Below, in pieces: positions 22,661-30,794 of a stretch of DNA of 64,000 nt (position 1 is its first letter; the number at the start of each line of letters is the position of its first letter). The DNA comes from Clostridium sp. 1001271st1 H5. GTDB lineage: Bacteria > Bacillota > Clostridia > Lachnospirales > Lachnospiraceae. The translations under genes and the position numbers were made by a program. The stretch spans positions 62,001 through 126,000 of the forward strand of contig NZ_SPHO01000004.1 in assembly GCF_005845215.1 (NCBI RefSeq), in the 5' to 3' direction. The notes below the pieces were generated by a model that worked only from the letters and a program-made list of their open reading frames with translations, was not told where the DNA came from and did not search any database.

Positions 22661-23416
22661 TCACCCAATGCCATAATACCGTCCGCCGGAGGACTGGGTG
22701 GCCTCGGGCACTGTTCCGCCGAATCCGCCTGCTGCATTTCTGGTCAGACCCATCATGGTGCAAAATCGGTACAGAAAGCTCTTGAACAAGGAGGGCCGCA
22801 CAACGGCCAGCTTTTTGGGTACGCCATTATCCCCGACAAGATAAATCCGAATTCCTTTTTTCTGGTAACGCAGAAGTATGTGGGCCAAATCATTCTGAAT
22901 GTCCTTGGCCCTGACATAAATGGAACCAATGCCGTGAGCCTTCAGGAAATCAGCTGACGGGGCATCCTGGGGAAACACGCACCAGCGGTTATCATATCTG
23001 CCCGGCTGGCGTGCCAGACCTTTCATCCTGGCCGCGTCCAGCAGAAATGCAGGAGGCGCGTCCGGACGGATGGACTGACAGCTAAGGTAATCCGCACCCA
23101 GGTACAGGGCTTCCGCCACAGGTGTTACGTCCACTGCCATGGACCACTTGTCCGCGCCATAGACGCCGTTATAGAGCGGTACCGGCCGGTAGCCCATTTG
23201 AGCCAGGGCCAGGCCCTCCAGTACCCCTCTCTTTCCCGGCAAATCCACAAACACAGCCGTTCTTCCATCACCATAAGGGGCCCATTTAACAGGAGGCAGG
23301 ACCAGCTTCTCAGGCGCAGGATTCAATGCACGGGCAAACAGCACCGGCTTGGCCCATTGGGTCCACAGGGCATTGTCCGGCGCCCAGATTCGGTATGTAC
23401 TGTAATTATCATTCAT
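22661..23416 (-). CDS. Unknown protein, third gene of DUF350/ATP-grasp operon
   Basis: 251 residues, soluble, no signal peptide. I recognise no family. The first part (about 40-120) reads as alternating beta/alpha (GRTAVFVDLPG, GLALAQMGYRPVPLYNG). The middle has a second such unit (GIGSIYVRAKDIQNDLAHILLRYQ, then GIRIYLVGD), and the tail is Gly/Ser-rich. Its ATG overlaps the end of the ATP-grasp gene by 8 bases (AAGGAGGA inside that gene), so the two are translationally coupled and probably act together. A role in preparing or using the ligase product is inference only. Confidence 0.6.
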   Translation of the reverse strand: MNDNYSTYRIWAPDNALWTQWAKPVLFARALNPAPEKLVLPPVKWAPYGDGRTAVFVDLPGKRGVLEGLALAQMGYRPVPLYNGVYGADKWSMAVDVTPVAEALYLGADYLSCQSIRPDAPPAFLLDAARMKGLARQPGRYDNRWCVFPQDAPSADFLKAHGIGSIYVRAKDIQNDLAHILLRYQKKGIRIYLVGDNGVPKKLAVVRPSLFKSFLYRFCTMMGLTRNAAGGFGGTVPEATQSSGGRYYGIG

Positions 23417-24629
23417 TGGTTTTATCCTCCTTCTCCACCAGCAGGGGAATGTCCTTTGCCCTGGCGTCTATGCGGGGATAGGGACTGATGCGCCCATAAA
23501 AACCGGCTGCTTTTCCATCCACTGTAAACACCCCCACACATAGATGAAACTGCTCTCCCTCCCTGCCTGAAACCGGTTTGCTCTCAAACCGTTTCTGTAC
23601 AATCCAGTCCCTGGGGTGCAGGCGGACGTTCCGCTGTATCTGCCTGTATTCCTTTGGAGTCAGCGCCTCCCGGATTGAAATACCTTCCCCCACACGGCCC
23701 AACGCCGGTTTGTAAATCCATCCCTCCCCCAAATTACCGTTCCCGGGAGCGCAGGTTTCAGGCAGCAGGGTTCTCCAGGCAGGAAGCTCAAGCCCCAGCT
23801 CATCCCATATAAGAGGCAGCCGTTTGGACTGGGCAAAAACAGCCATTGGATGGTTGCAGGACGGGGTATGCGTGTCGTAATACCCGCCCCAGTCTGTCCG
23901 CCTGGAAAGATTCGGAAGCCATTCCAATGGATAAAACCGCACAATTCCGCCCACAGGCCCCTCCTCCCCCTGAATCAGGCTTACTGCCTGATGCTCTCTC
24001 CAGATAAGATGGTCGGGAGCCGCATACAGGGAACGGTATCCGTTCTGTTCAAAATAATCCCCTAAAAACTGCATGACCTGGCGGTCATCCGCGTAGGAGG
24101 TTGCATGTACAAAGGCAATCCTTGCACCTGGCCGTGTTCTCTTTTGAAATGCCTCCAGCAGACTGCGGGCCACATGACCATGGGGTTCATGGAAGGGAAA
24201 GTACTTCTGGGCGAGTCTGGGAAGCACTGAGGCTTCGGCCAACCCTCCGGGAACATCGCTGTTGACCTCCGAAACAGACCAGCCCTCTGTGGTGGGATGA
24301 AAGTCAAACCGCATCAGCCGTATATGTTCCTCCGGGGAATAGCTGTTCATTCTGGGAATGGCTTTTTTTACCTTTGACGGCAGACCCAGGGTCTTCACCA
24401 AATCCATCCGTCCCATCATAGCCTGCTCAATCTCCATGGTCTCGGCGGTCAGCTGCTCCGCCCAGCGTTCCAGCTGCCCGGCTGTCTGCCTGTCCAGAAG
24501 CACCACATGTTCAGCCACTGTGTTGTGGTCTTCCACCTGAGGGTCCCATTTATATGCCCGGAATATGGCCTCATAGCGGTAATCCGAATATTGCTCCCCG
24601 GGGATACGGGCCAATACCGCCCCGCTCAC
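23409..24629 (-). CDS. Glutathionylspermidine synthase-like ATP-grasp ligase
   Basis: 406 residues of the GSP_synth family (PF03738). Visible motifs are FDFHPTTEGWSVSEVNSDVPGG (about 105-126), typical of the family, and the ATP-grasp segments GWIYKPALGRVGEGIS (about 305-320) and WIVQKRF. These ligases form an amide bond with ATP; the E. coli paralogues YgiC/YjfC have no known substrate and lack the amidase half of true Gsp. The GTG start overlaps the stop of the upstream membrane gene (GTGA). It is the middle gene of a tightly coupled operon with a membrane protein and an unknown protein. Confidence 0.8.
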   Translation of the reverse strand: MSGAVLARIPGEQYSDYRYEAIFRAYKWDPQVEDHNTVAEHVVLLDRQTAGQLERWAEQLTAETMEIEQAMMGRMDLVKTLGLPSKVKKAIPRMNSYSPEEHIRLMRFDFHPTTEGWSVSEVNSDVPGGLAEASVLPRLAQKYFPFHEPHGHVARSLLEAFQKRTRPGARIAFVHATSYADDRQVMQFLGDYFEQNGYRSLYAAPDHLIWREHQAVSLIQGEEGPVGGIVRFYPLEWLPNLSRRTDWGGYYDTHTPSCNHPMAVFAQSKRLPLIWDELGLELPAWRTLLPETCAPGNGNLGEGWIYKPALGRVGEGISIREALTPKEYRQIQRNVRLHPRDWIVQKRFESKPVSGREGEQFHLCVGVFTVDGKAAGFYGRISPYPRIDARAKDIPLLVEKEDKTNE

Positions 24630-25495
24630 AGGAATACCCCGCCGGATTCACCATATATCCCATGAAAAACCAGGAGCACCATCGCAGCATAGGCCAGGTA
24701 ACTGCCTCCCCAAAAAACGGACAGACGTATATCCCCCTGCCTGCTGATGTTCACAAGGCGGCGGGCAGGCTGTATATAAAACCATTCCACCAGAAGGGCA
24801 AACAGCATGAGTGGAAGCACCGGCCATCCAACGGTGAATTCCAGAAGCGTAGCCTGTGCGGAGGTCCAGTCCCCTCCTGATGCATAGGCCAGAATCAGGC
24901 CGCTGGCAATCAGATATGCGCCGAACCGGATGCCGCTGCCCATATCGCGGTCCACGCTGACCCGCTCGGACATATCCGTCAGCAGATTAACCGCCATGGC
25001 CAGACCAAGCCATGCAGCCAGACCAAGCCCTGAGGCAAACAATACAACCCACCAGCCGGGTCCGTCCCCGGTGTTGGCTCCTGCGTAAATAAGGGTCACC
25101 CCTGCAAATCCTCCGGCAGCAGGAAAGATTGCAGCCTTGTTATCCAGATAAACAGCGTCAAAGGGCCAGGACAGGTCCAGGCACTCCATCATGTATATCC
25201 CGCCCCTGAGCCACGCATATCCCATTATACAGTAAAAGACAATCCAGATTCCAACCACGTCATAGGATGCCATGGTCAGGAGAACAAATAGTATAATCGC
25301 AAAGGAGACAGGCGGAAGACAGCCCAGAACCAGACGTCCCTCCCTCCCCCTTTCAGGCGGCCATGATTCCAGCAGCGGCATATACCACTTATACAGAAAA
25401 CGGCCCATGACGTACATGCTGCCGAAAAACAAAAAAACCTCTGTTTCATACCAGTAGGATGCCGCTGCTGCTATTCCAAAAACCAACATGTCCAT
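24626..25495 (-). CDS. Polytopic membrane protein, DUF350-like
   Basis: 289 residues from ATG 25495, selected because GGAGGT lies 6 bases upstream; a GTG at 25549 is in frame but unsupported. About eight membrane helices. The centre (NKAAIFPAAGGFAGVTLIYAG and later DMGSGIRFGAYLIASGLILAY) resembles the duplicated helix pairs of DUF350, a family repeatedly found beside GSP_synth-like ligases (E. coli yjfL/yjfC). It heads the operon with the ATP-grasp ligase. The likeness is my reading, not a computed match. Probably a membrane partner of the ligase system. Confidence 0.6.
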   Translation of the reverse strand: MDMLVFGIAAAASYWYETEVFLFFGSMYVMGRFLYKWYMPLLESWPPERGREGRLVLGCLPPVSFAIILFVLLTMASYDVVGIWIVFYCIMGYAWLRGGIYMMECLDLSWPFDAVYLDNKAAIFPAAGGFAGVTLIYAGANTGDGPGWWVVLFASGLGLAAWLGLAMAVNLLTDMSERVSVDRDMGSGIRFGAYLIASGLILAYASGGDWTSAQATLLEFTVGWPVLPLMLFALLVEWFYIQPARRLVNISRQGDIRLSVFWGGSYLAYAAMVLLVFHGIYGESGGVFL

Positions 25496-25613
25496 CGTAA
25501 AACCTCCAGCCAGAAGACCTGCAAAAACAGTCCGTATTATAATTTCCACATATTATTAATATCCTGTTAGAATATCAGACAGATTGCGTTAGAACTCAGG
25601 CCGGACCATCCTT

Positions 25614-27155
25614 CTACGCCTTCACTGTGAACACAGGCTCCATCCTGGCCACCAGCCCTGCCATCCCGTGTTCCTCATGGACCTTCACCACCTGGTCAAT
25701 ATCCTTGTAGGCATAGGGCGCCTCAGAGCGGACGGCCTCCTCCCATTTTTTCAGTATATCGTTCCGGCCCTTTAAATCGCTGCGGTCCGGGTCAATGGGC
25801 GTCACAATATGGAATTTCTTCATAAATTCCCTGAATTCCCGGTCATTTCCATGAATCGCCTCTCCCCTGGAAAGCCTGCGCCCGGCTCCATGGCTGGCGC
25901 TCCACAGAGCGTCCGGATTTCCCATGCCTCTCAGCAGATAGCTGGAACTTCCCATGGAACCAGGTATCATCACCGGTTCTCCATAGTAGGCAAATGGCGT
26001 TCCCTCCATTTCCTCCATGCCCCTGGCGGAGCAGGCCCCCTTCCTGTGGATGAAATAACTCCTGCCCTCCATTTCCTTTTTCCATATAAAGTTGTGGGGG
26101 GAATCATACAGAAGCTTCATTTCATAAGGACGCACCCGGTCCTCCACGGCCCGCCGGAGCATAAGCCCCAGGAACAGCCGGTTTGCAAACCCGAAATTAG
26201 CCGCATTATATGTAGTGCTGCAGAAACGCCGCCACGGGCTTTCCGTCTCATCGCCTTGCGGAATTCCGGCGCTGTTTTTTATCCCCTTCTCCTGCCCTTC
26301 AGGCAAAAGGTAAATTCCGTTGTCCGGATGGGGAATGCTTTCCGGATACAGTTCCTTTGTTATGATTCGGTTGATTCTGCCGCTCTGGTGGCCGATGGTC
26401 AGGGAGCCGGTGTGAATCATCACAAGTATGGCTCCCCTCCTGATTCCCCATGCATTGGCTGTCCGGCCGTCGTAAATCTCCGCCACGCGCTGCATCTCCA
26501 CAAAATGATTCCCGCCTCCTATGGAGCCAATCTGGTCATCGTAGGACAAGGTATGGGCAGAGCCTATAAAATCCTCCAGCCCCTCTGTATCTGCGGCATC
26601 CAGGCTGCCCCTGAAAGCCGTGCGCTCCAGGGCCTTTTCCTGCTCCTCCCTGTCATAGAGGGTCCATATCCCCTTTTCTTCCGCCTCCCGGGCAGTCTCC
26701 AACAGTCCCGTAAGCCCATGTCTGAGCATGGCCTCCCTCTGAATTCCGTTCATGGGAATAGCGCGCCCGCCCTCAAAAAAAATGCGCCGGATTTCAGGCA
26801 GAAGGGAGGGCAGACAACCTTCCAGTTCTTCCTCCTTTAAATCCGTGGTATAAAGCCTCATGCCGCAGTTAATGTCATTTCCCATGGCCTGGGGAATCAC
26901 AAATCCCTCTGTCATCAGCACCGTGCCAATGGGAATGCCGGCCCCCTTGTGAAAGTCCGGGGTCACTGCTGCCTTTATGACAGAAGGACCCTTTTCCGCC
27001 GAAAAGACGCCGGACGATTTCATCCGCTCCACGGTACCGGTAAGCTTCATCATTGTCCCCAGCTCATCCAACGCCTTTTTCTCCGGCTTTGTCCCCTCCG
27101 GAAGGAAGATGGACAGGCCGCCGGACACACTGTCAAATTCCAATTTTATTTCCAT
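25614..27155 (-). CDS. rtcB: RtcB family RNA ligase
   Basis: 513 residues from ATG 27155 (GAAGG upstream). RtcB signatures are present: GNDINCGMRLY, whose Cys and Asp bind Mn2+; GSIGGGNHFVEMQ for guanylate binding; MIHTGSLTIGHQ; and SHGAGRRLSR, where the neighbouring His becomes GMP-linked in characterised enzymes. RtcB joins 2',3'-cyclic phosphate and 5'-OH RNA ends with GTP. No RtcA cyclase, archease or tRNA gene is adjacent, so its substrate is open; bacterial RtcB is linked to RNA repair. It is longer than E. coli RtcB (408 residues), with extra segments around 130-190. Divergent from the Xer-like gene. Confidence 0.87.
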   Translation of the reverse strand: MEIKLEFDSVSGGLSIFLPEGTKPEKKALDELGTMMKLTGTVERMKSSGVFSAEKGPSVIKAAVTPDFHKGAGIPIGTVLMTEGFVIPQAMGNDINCGMRLYTTDLKEEELEGCLPSLLPEIRRIFFEGGRAIPMNGIQREAMLRHGLTGLLETAREAEEKGIWTLYDREEQEKALERTAFRGSLDAADTEGLEDFIGSAHTLSYDDQIGSIGGGNHFVEMQRVAEIYDGRTANAWGIRRGAILVMIHTGSLTIGHQSGRINRIITKELYPESIPHPDNGIYLLPEGQEKGIKNSAGIPQGDETESPWRRFCSTTYNAANFGFANRLFLGLMLRRAVEDRVRPYEMKLLYDSPHNFIWKKEMEGRSYFIHRKGACSARGMEEMEGTPFAYYGEPVMIPGSMGSSSYLLRGMGNPDALWSASHGAGRRLSRGEAIHGNDREFREFMKKFHIVTPIDPDRSDLKGRNDILKKWEEAVRSEAPYAYKDIDQVVKVHEEHGMAGLVARMEPVFTVKA

Positions 27156-27322
27156 ACTGCCTTCTTTCCAAGTTTTTTCGATTATCTGAATTGTTATATT
27201 ATACAACAAAATCAGGAAAGAAAAAACAATTAATTGACAATCATTTGCGGTTGACGCTAAAATAGAGCTTAGAACGTGTCTGGCACGCAGAAACTATCTT
27301 ATGAAACGAGGCATCCACTTAT

Positions 27323-28375
27323 ATGAGTCAATTATCATACCATGAACAGGTAGACCGCGAGAACATACTGCGGCTGCGCAATCTGATTAAAGACCTGCCC
27401 CCATTCTGCGGCGACTTTTTCCGCGGTATTGAGCCCAGGACATCCTCCAGGACCAGGATTGCCTATGCCTATGACCTCCATGTGTTCTTTGATTTCCTCC
27501 ACAGGGAAAATCCTGCCATTGCCAGGATTGATGTGAAGGATATCACGCTGGACCAGCTGGACCAGCTGTCTGTCACGGATTTTGAGGAATATATGGAATA
27601 CCTGAAATACCGTTTTAATGATAAAAATCAGGAGGTCATGAATAAGGAACGGGGCATTATGCGCAAGATATCCTCCCTGAAAAGTTTTTACAATTACTAC
27701 TTCAGGAACGAGCGAATCAGGAACAATCCCGCTGCGCTGGTGCAGCTCCCAAAGCTCCACGAAAAGGAAATCATCCGTCTGGACGTGGATGAGGTGGCCC
27801 TTCTTCTGGACGAGGTGGAACAGGGCGGCAAGCTGACTGATAAGCAGAAAAGCTATCATGCAAAGACAAAGACCCGGGACCTGGCCCTTCTTACCCTCCT
27901 GCTGGGTACCGGCATCCGCGTATCGGAATGTGTGGGACTTAACATCTCCGATATTGACTTTAAAAACGGCGGCATCCGCATTTACCGCAAAGGCGGCAAG
28001 GAAGTGACCGTGTACTTCGGCACAGAGGTGGAGGATGCCCTGTTAGACTATCTGGAGGAACGTGACCGTATCATCCCGGAACAGGGACATGAGGACGCCC
28101 TTTTTCTCTCCCTACAGCGCAGACGCATGGCGGTGCGCAGCGTGGAAAACCTGGTTAAAAAGTATGCCCGGACCGTGGCGCCATTAAAACCCATCACCCC
28201 GCACAAGCTGCGCAGCACCTATGGCACCAACCTGTACCGCGAAACAGGCGATATATATCTGGTGGCTGATGTGCTGGGCCACTCCGATGTCAATACCACC
28301 AAGCGTCACTACGCTGCCCTGGAGGACGAGCGAAGGCGCAGCGCCAGGAATAAGGTCAGGCTTCGGGAAAAATAG
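27323..28375 (+). CDS. Tyrosine recombinase of the Xer type
   Basis: 350 residues: an N-terminal SAM-like core-binding domain (about 35-150) and a catalytic domain (about 170-345). All catalytic residues are visible: Arg in GTGIRVSE, Lys in YRKGGKE, HKLR, the His of LGHSD, and Tyr in RHYAAL. The length is closer to the single recombinase XerS (356 residues) than to XerC or XerD (about 300). No phage or transposon genes adjoin it, so it is probably a chromosomal recombinase for dimer resolution. It lies 5 kb from the inovirus, which has no integrase of its own. Confidence 0.82.
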   Translation: MSQLSYHEQVDRENILRLRNLIKDLPPFCGDFFRGIEPRTSSRTRIAYAYDLHVFFDFLHRENPAIARIDVKDITLDQLDQLSVTDFEEYMEYLKYRFNDKNQEVMNKERGIMRKISSLKSFYNYYFRNERIRNNPAALVQLPKLHEKEIIRLDVDEVALLLDEVEQGGKLTDKQKSYHAKTKTRDLALLTLLLGTGIRVSECVGLNISDIDFKNGGIRIYRKGGKEVTVYFGTEVEDALLDYLEERDRIIPEQGHEDALFLSLQRRRMAVRSVENLVKKYARTVAPLKPITPHKLRSTYGTNLYRETGDIYLVADVLGHSDVNTTKRHYAALEDERRRSARNKVRLREK

Positions 28376-28431
28376 CCCGTACGAAAACAGATACATCCGT
28401 TTCGCATCAGACATTTTGCATTCCCGCCCTC

Positions 28432-29112
28432 TCACTGCACCGATATACGCTTTAGCTGGCCTTTCTTTTTAAGCTGTCCCACCAGGTCTGACATGTCATA
28501 ATCCGCCGGCGTCTTTAGCTGGGCTGTCAGAACATAGGTGGACGCCTCTTCTGTCAGATGGATATTCACCATCTTGCAGTCCTGGTCCTGCAGTGTCCGG
28601 TTGATGAACTGGAAAATATCCTCGTCCAGGCTTTCGCTGTATTCAATCTCCACTTCTTTGTCCTCCCCGTTCCGCCTGGAGAAGTAACCTTTTCTTCCCA
28701 GAAACAGTTCCGAGAGCATCACAATGGCCGTGGATACTGCCCCCAGGATATACATACCCGCTCCCATGGACATCCCCACGCCCACGGTAGCCCATATTCC
28801 GGCGGAGGTGGTGATTCCGTTCACACTGTTGTTCCTGAAAATAATAATGCCTGAACCGATGAAACCAATGGCCGTAACCACGCCTGCGGCCACACGGGAA
28901 GGGTCCAGCTTTACATACTCACTGAGCACATCATCAAACCCATACTTGGAGATAATCATCATCATGGCAGAGGCCACTGCAATGATTACATGGGTCCTGG
29001 TGCCTGCTGTCTTCTTTTTACTCTGCCGCTCGCAGCCAATCAGACCGCCGCAAAGGGCAGCGGCCACCAGCCGTAATACATAGATAAGCTGTTCCGTGAC
29101 AAACTGATTCAT
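28432..29112 (-). CDS. MgtC/SapB family membrane protein
   Basis: 226 residues from ATG 29112. The N-terminal half has four or five helices with the family motif RLVAAALCGGLIGCERQSKKKTAGTRT (around 14-40) and GFIGSGIIIF. The C-terminal part (about 150-226) is an ACT-like soluble domain (DCKMVNIHLTEEASTYVLTAQL). MgtC proteins are linked to magnesium homeostasis and, in pathogens, to inhibition of F-type ATP synthase; here the role is unproven. Convergent with the Xer-like gene; a leader peptide or riboswitch is not evident. Confidence 0.87.
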   Translation of the reverse strand: MNQFVTEQLIYVLRLVAAALCGGLIGCERQSKKKTAGTRTHVIIAVASAMMMIISKYGFDDVLSEYVKLDPSRVAAGVVTAIGFIGSGIIIFRNNSVNGITTSAGIWATVGVGMSMGAGMYILGAVSTAIVMLSELFLGRKGYFSRRNGEDKEVEIEYSESLDEDIFQFINRTLQDQDCKMVNIHLTEEASTYVLTAQLKTPADYDMSDLVGQLKKKGQLKRISVQ

Positions 29113-29432
29113 ATGATTGATTCCCCCATCCAAGGGCACAGCCCTGTTTTAAGCGCCTGTGCCAATCCTTTTATTAAATAATATATTCTAACACTCCTCC
29201 ATCTGCTTTTCAAGTTATGACCTTGTGAAAATCCCAGGGCTGAAAATCCCAAGACTCAAAATCCCCATCCATTTTCTTCTTGACAGGTATCCTCAGGAAA
29301 ATATAGAATGGGATATATTGAGAATACCGCTGTAAAAATACCACAGTCAGAATACAGCGGCGCGCCCGTAAAACGGCTGTCCTGCAAACGGAGGTGATTG
29401 CCATTCCTGTCAATTCATTTGAAAACTATCCC

Positions 29433-30788
29433 ATGTCCTGGAAACCGGACAGGAAAGAACTGAGATACCCCATATACTATTGTCTGGCAGACATGATGGA
29501 GAGGGATATTAAAAGCGGCAGACTGCCTGCCAACACCAAGATGCCGCCCCAGAGGGAACTGGCGGATTTTCTGGATTTAAACCTCAGCACTATCACAAAA
29601 GCATATAAGCTGTGCGAAATGAGGGGATTGATTCACGCGGTTACCGGCAAGGGCACCTTTGTGGTCCCCTCGGCCAATGTCCCCATATCCACGGTAGAAA
29701 AAAACATAACATCCCGTATTGAGATGGCTGTCATACATCCCTTTTACCAGCAGAACAAACTGGTCCGGGACCTGACCCTGGACCTGCTGAACCGGCCCGG
29801 CTCCGAGCACCTCTTTGAGTATTCCCACCCGCTGGGCAGCCGGGAGCAGATTCAGACAGCTGCCGGCTGGGTGAGGCAGTTCGGTCTGGACGCCGATGAA
29901 CATAATACCCTCATTGCATCCGGCGCCCAGAACGCCCTTGCAACTGTCCTCTCCTCCCTTTTTGAGGCAGGGGACCGCATTGCCGTGGATTCCTATACCT
30001 ACCCTAATTTCATCAGCCTGGCAAACCAGCTCTATCTGCAGCTTGTTGCTGTTGAAAATGATGAATGCGGCATGCGCCCCGATGTACTGGATACCCTCTG
30101 TACAAACCAGAAGATAAAGGGCATATTCCTGATGCCCGCCGGAAGCAATCCCACCAACATCGCATTTTCGGATAACCGGAGAAAGGAAATCGCAGCCATT
30201 ATACGCAGGCACAGCCTGATTGCCATTGAGGACGACAACTATGCCGCTCTCATGAGCAGGCCCTATGTCCCGGTGGCCTTGGAAGCGCCTGAACATTGTA
30301 TCTATATCAGCGGACTGTCAAAGCCCCTTTGTCCCGGACTCAGGATTGCCTATCTGCATCTGCCCAAACAGTACGTGGATGTAATGGAACAGGGAATCTA
30401 CAGCCAAAGCCTGAAAATATCCTCACTGAACATTGAAATTGCAACAGAGCTCATACGAAGCGGACTGTTCCGGCAGATTATAGCTGAAAAAAGGGCTGCT
30501 GCCGTCCGCCGGAACCAGATATACCATTCCTATTTTCCATCAGCCTGCACCTCCATGGAATCCTATTATCAATGGCTAAAGCTTCCCTTGTCGTGCAGCG
30601 GCAAGTCATGTGAAGCAGCACTCTCCGCCAGAGGCGTCAGTGTATTTGGAGCAGAGCGCTTTTCCGTGGGCAATCAGGCGGGACACAATGCAATCCGCAT
30701 CGCTACCTGCTCCCCCAAAAGCCATAAACAGCTCTGTCAGGGACTGGACATTATCAGGGCATTTCTGAAGGAACCCCCATCCTCTTAG
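29433..30788 (+). CDS. MocR/GntR-type regulator with aminotransferase domain
   Basis: 451 residues from the first ATG. An N-terminal GntR winged helix (about 10-75, PIYYCLADMMERDIKSGRLPANTKMPPQRELADFL in part) is joined to a class I PLP-dependent aminotransferase fold (about 90-445). Segments typical of the fold are SGAQNALAT, MPAGSNPTN and EDDNYAALMS. The expected PLP lysine lies in YISGLSKPLCPGLRIAYL. MocR proteins sense PLP or amino compounds. Start oddity: GGAGGTGAT (29390-29398), a perfect anti-SD match, is followed 8 bases later by an in-frame ATT (29403), so translation may begin upstream of the ATG. Confidence 0.83.
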   Translation: MSWKPDRKELRYPIYYCLADMMERDIKSGRLPANTKMPPQRELADFLDLNLSTITKAYKLCEMRGLIHAVTGKGTFVVPSANVPISTVEKNITSRIEMAVIHPFYQQNKLVRDLTLDLLNRPGSEHLFEYSHPLGSREQIQTAAGWVRQFGLDADEHNTLIASGAQNALATVLSSLFEAGDRIAVDSYTYPNFISLANQLYLQLVAVENDECGMRPDVLDTLCTNQKIKGIFLMPAGSNPTNIAFSDNRRKEIAAIIRRHSLIAIEDDNYAALMSRPYVPVALEAPEHCIYISGLSKPLCPGLRIAYLHLPKQYVDVMEQGIYSQSLKISSLNIEIATELIRSGLFRQIIAEKRAAAVRRNQIYHSYFPSACTSMESYYQWLKLPLSCSGKSCEAALSARGVSVFGAERFSVGNQAGHNAIRIATCSPKSHKQLCQGLDIIRAFLKEPPSS

Positions 30789-30794
30789 CTTTAC

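Noticed and set aside
25809..26840. 343-codon forward frame opposite rtcB
   Set aside because: Fully inside a well-conserved RtcB gene on the other strand, with no ribosome site and no recognisable fold.
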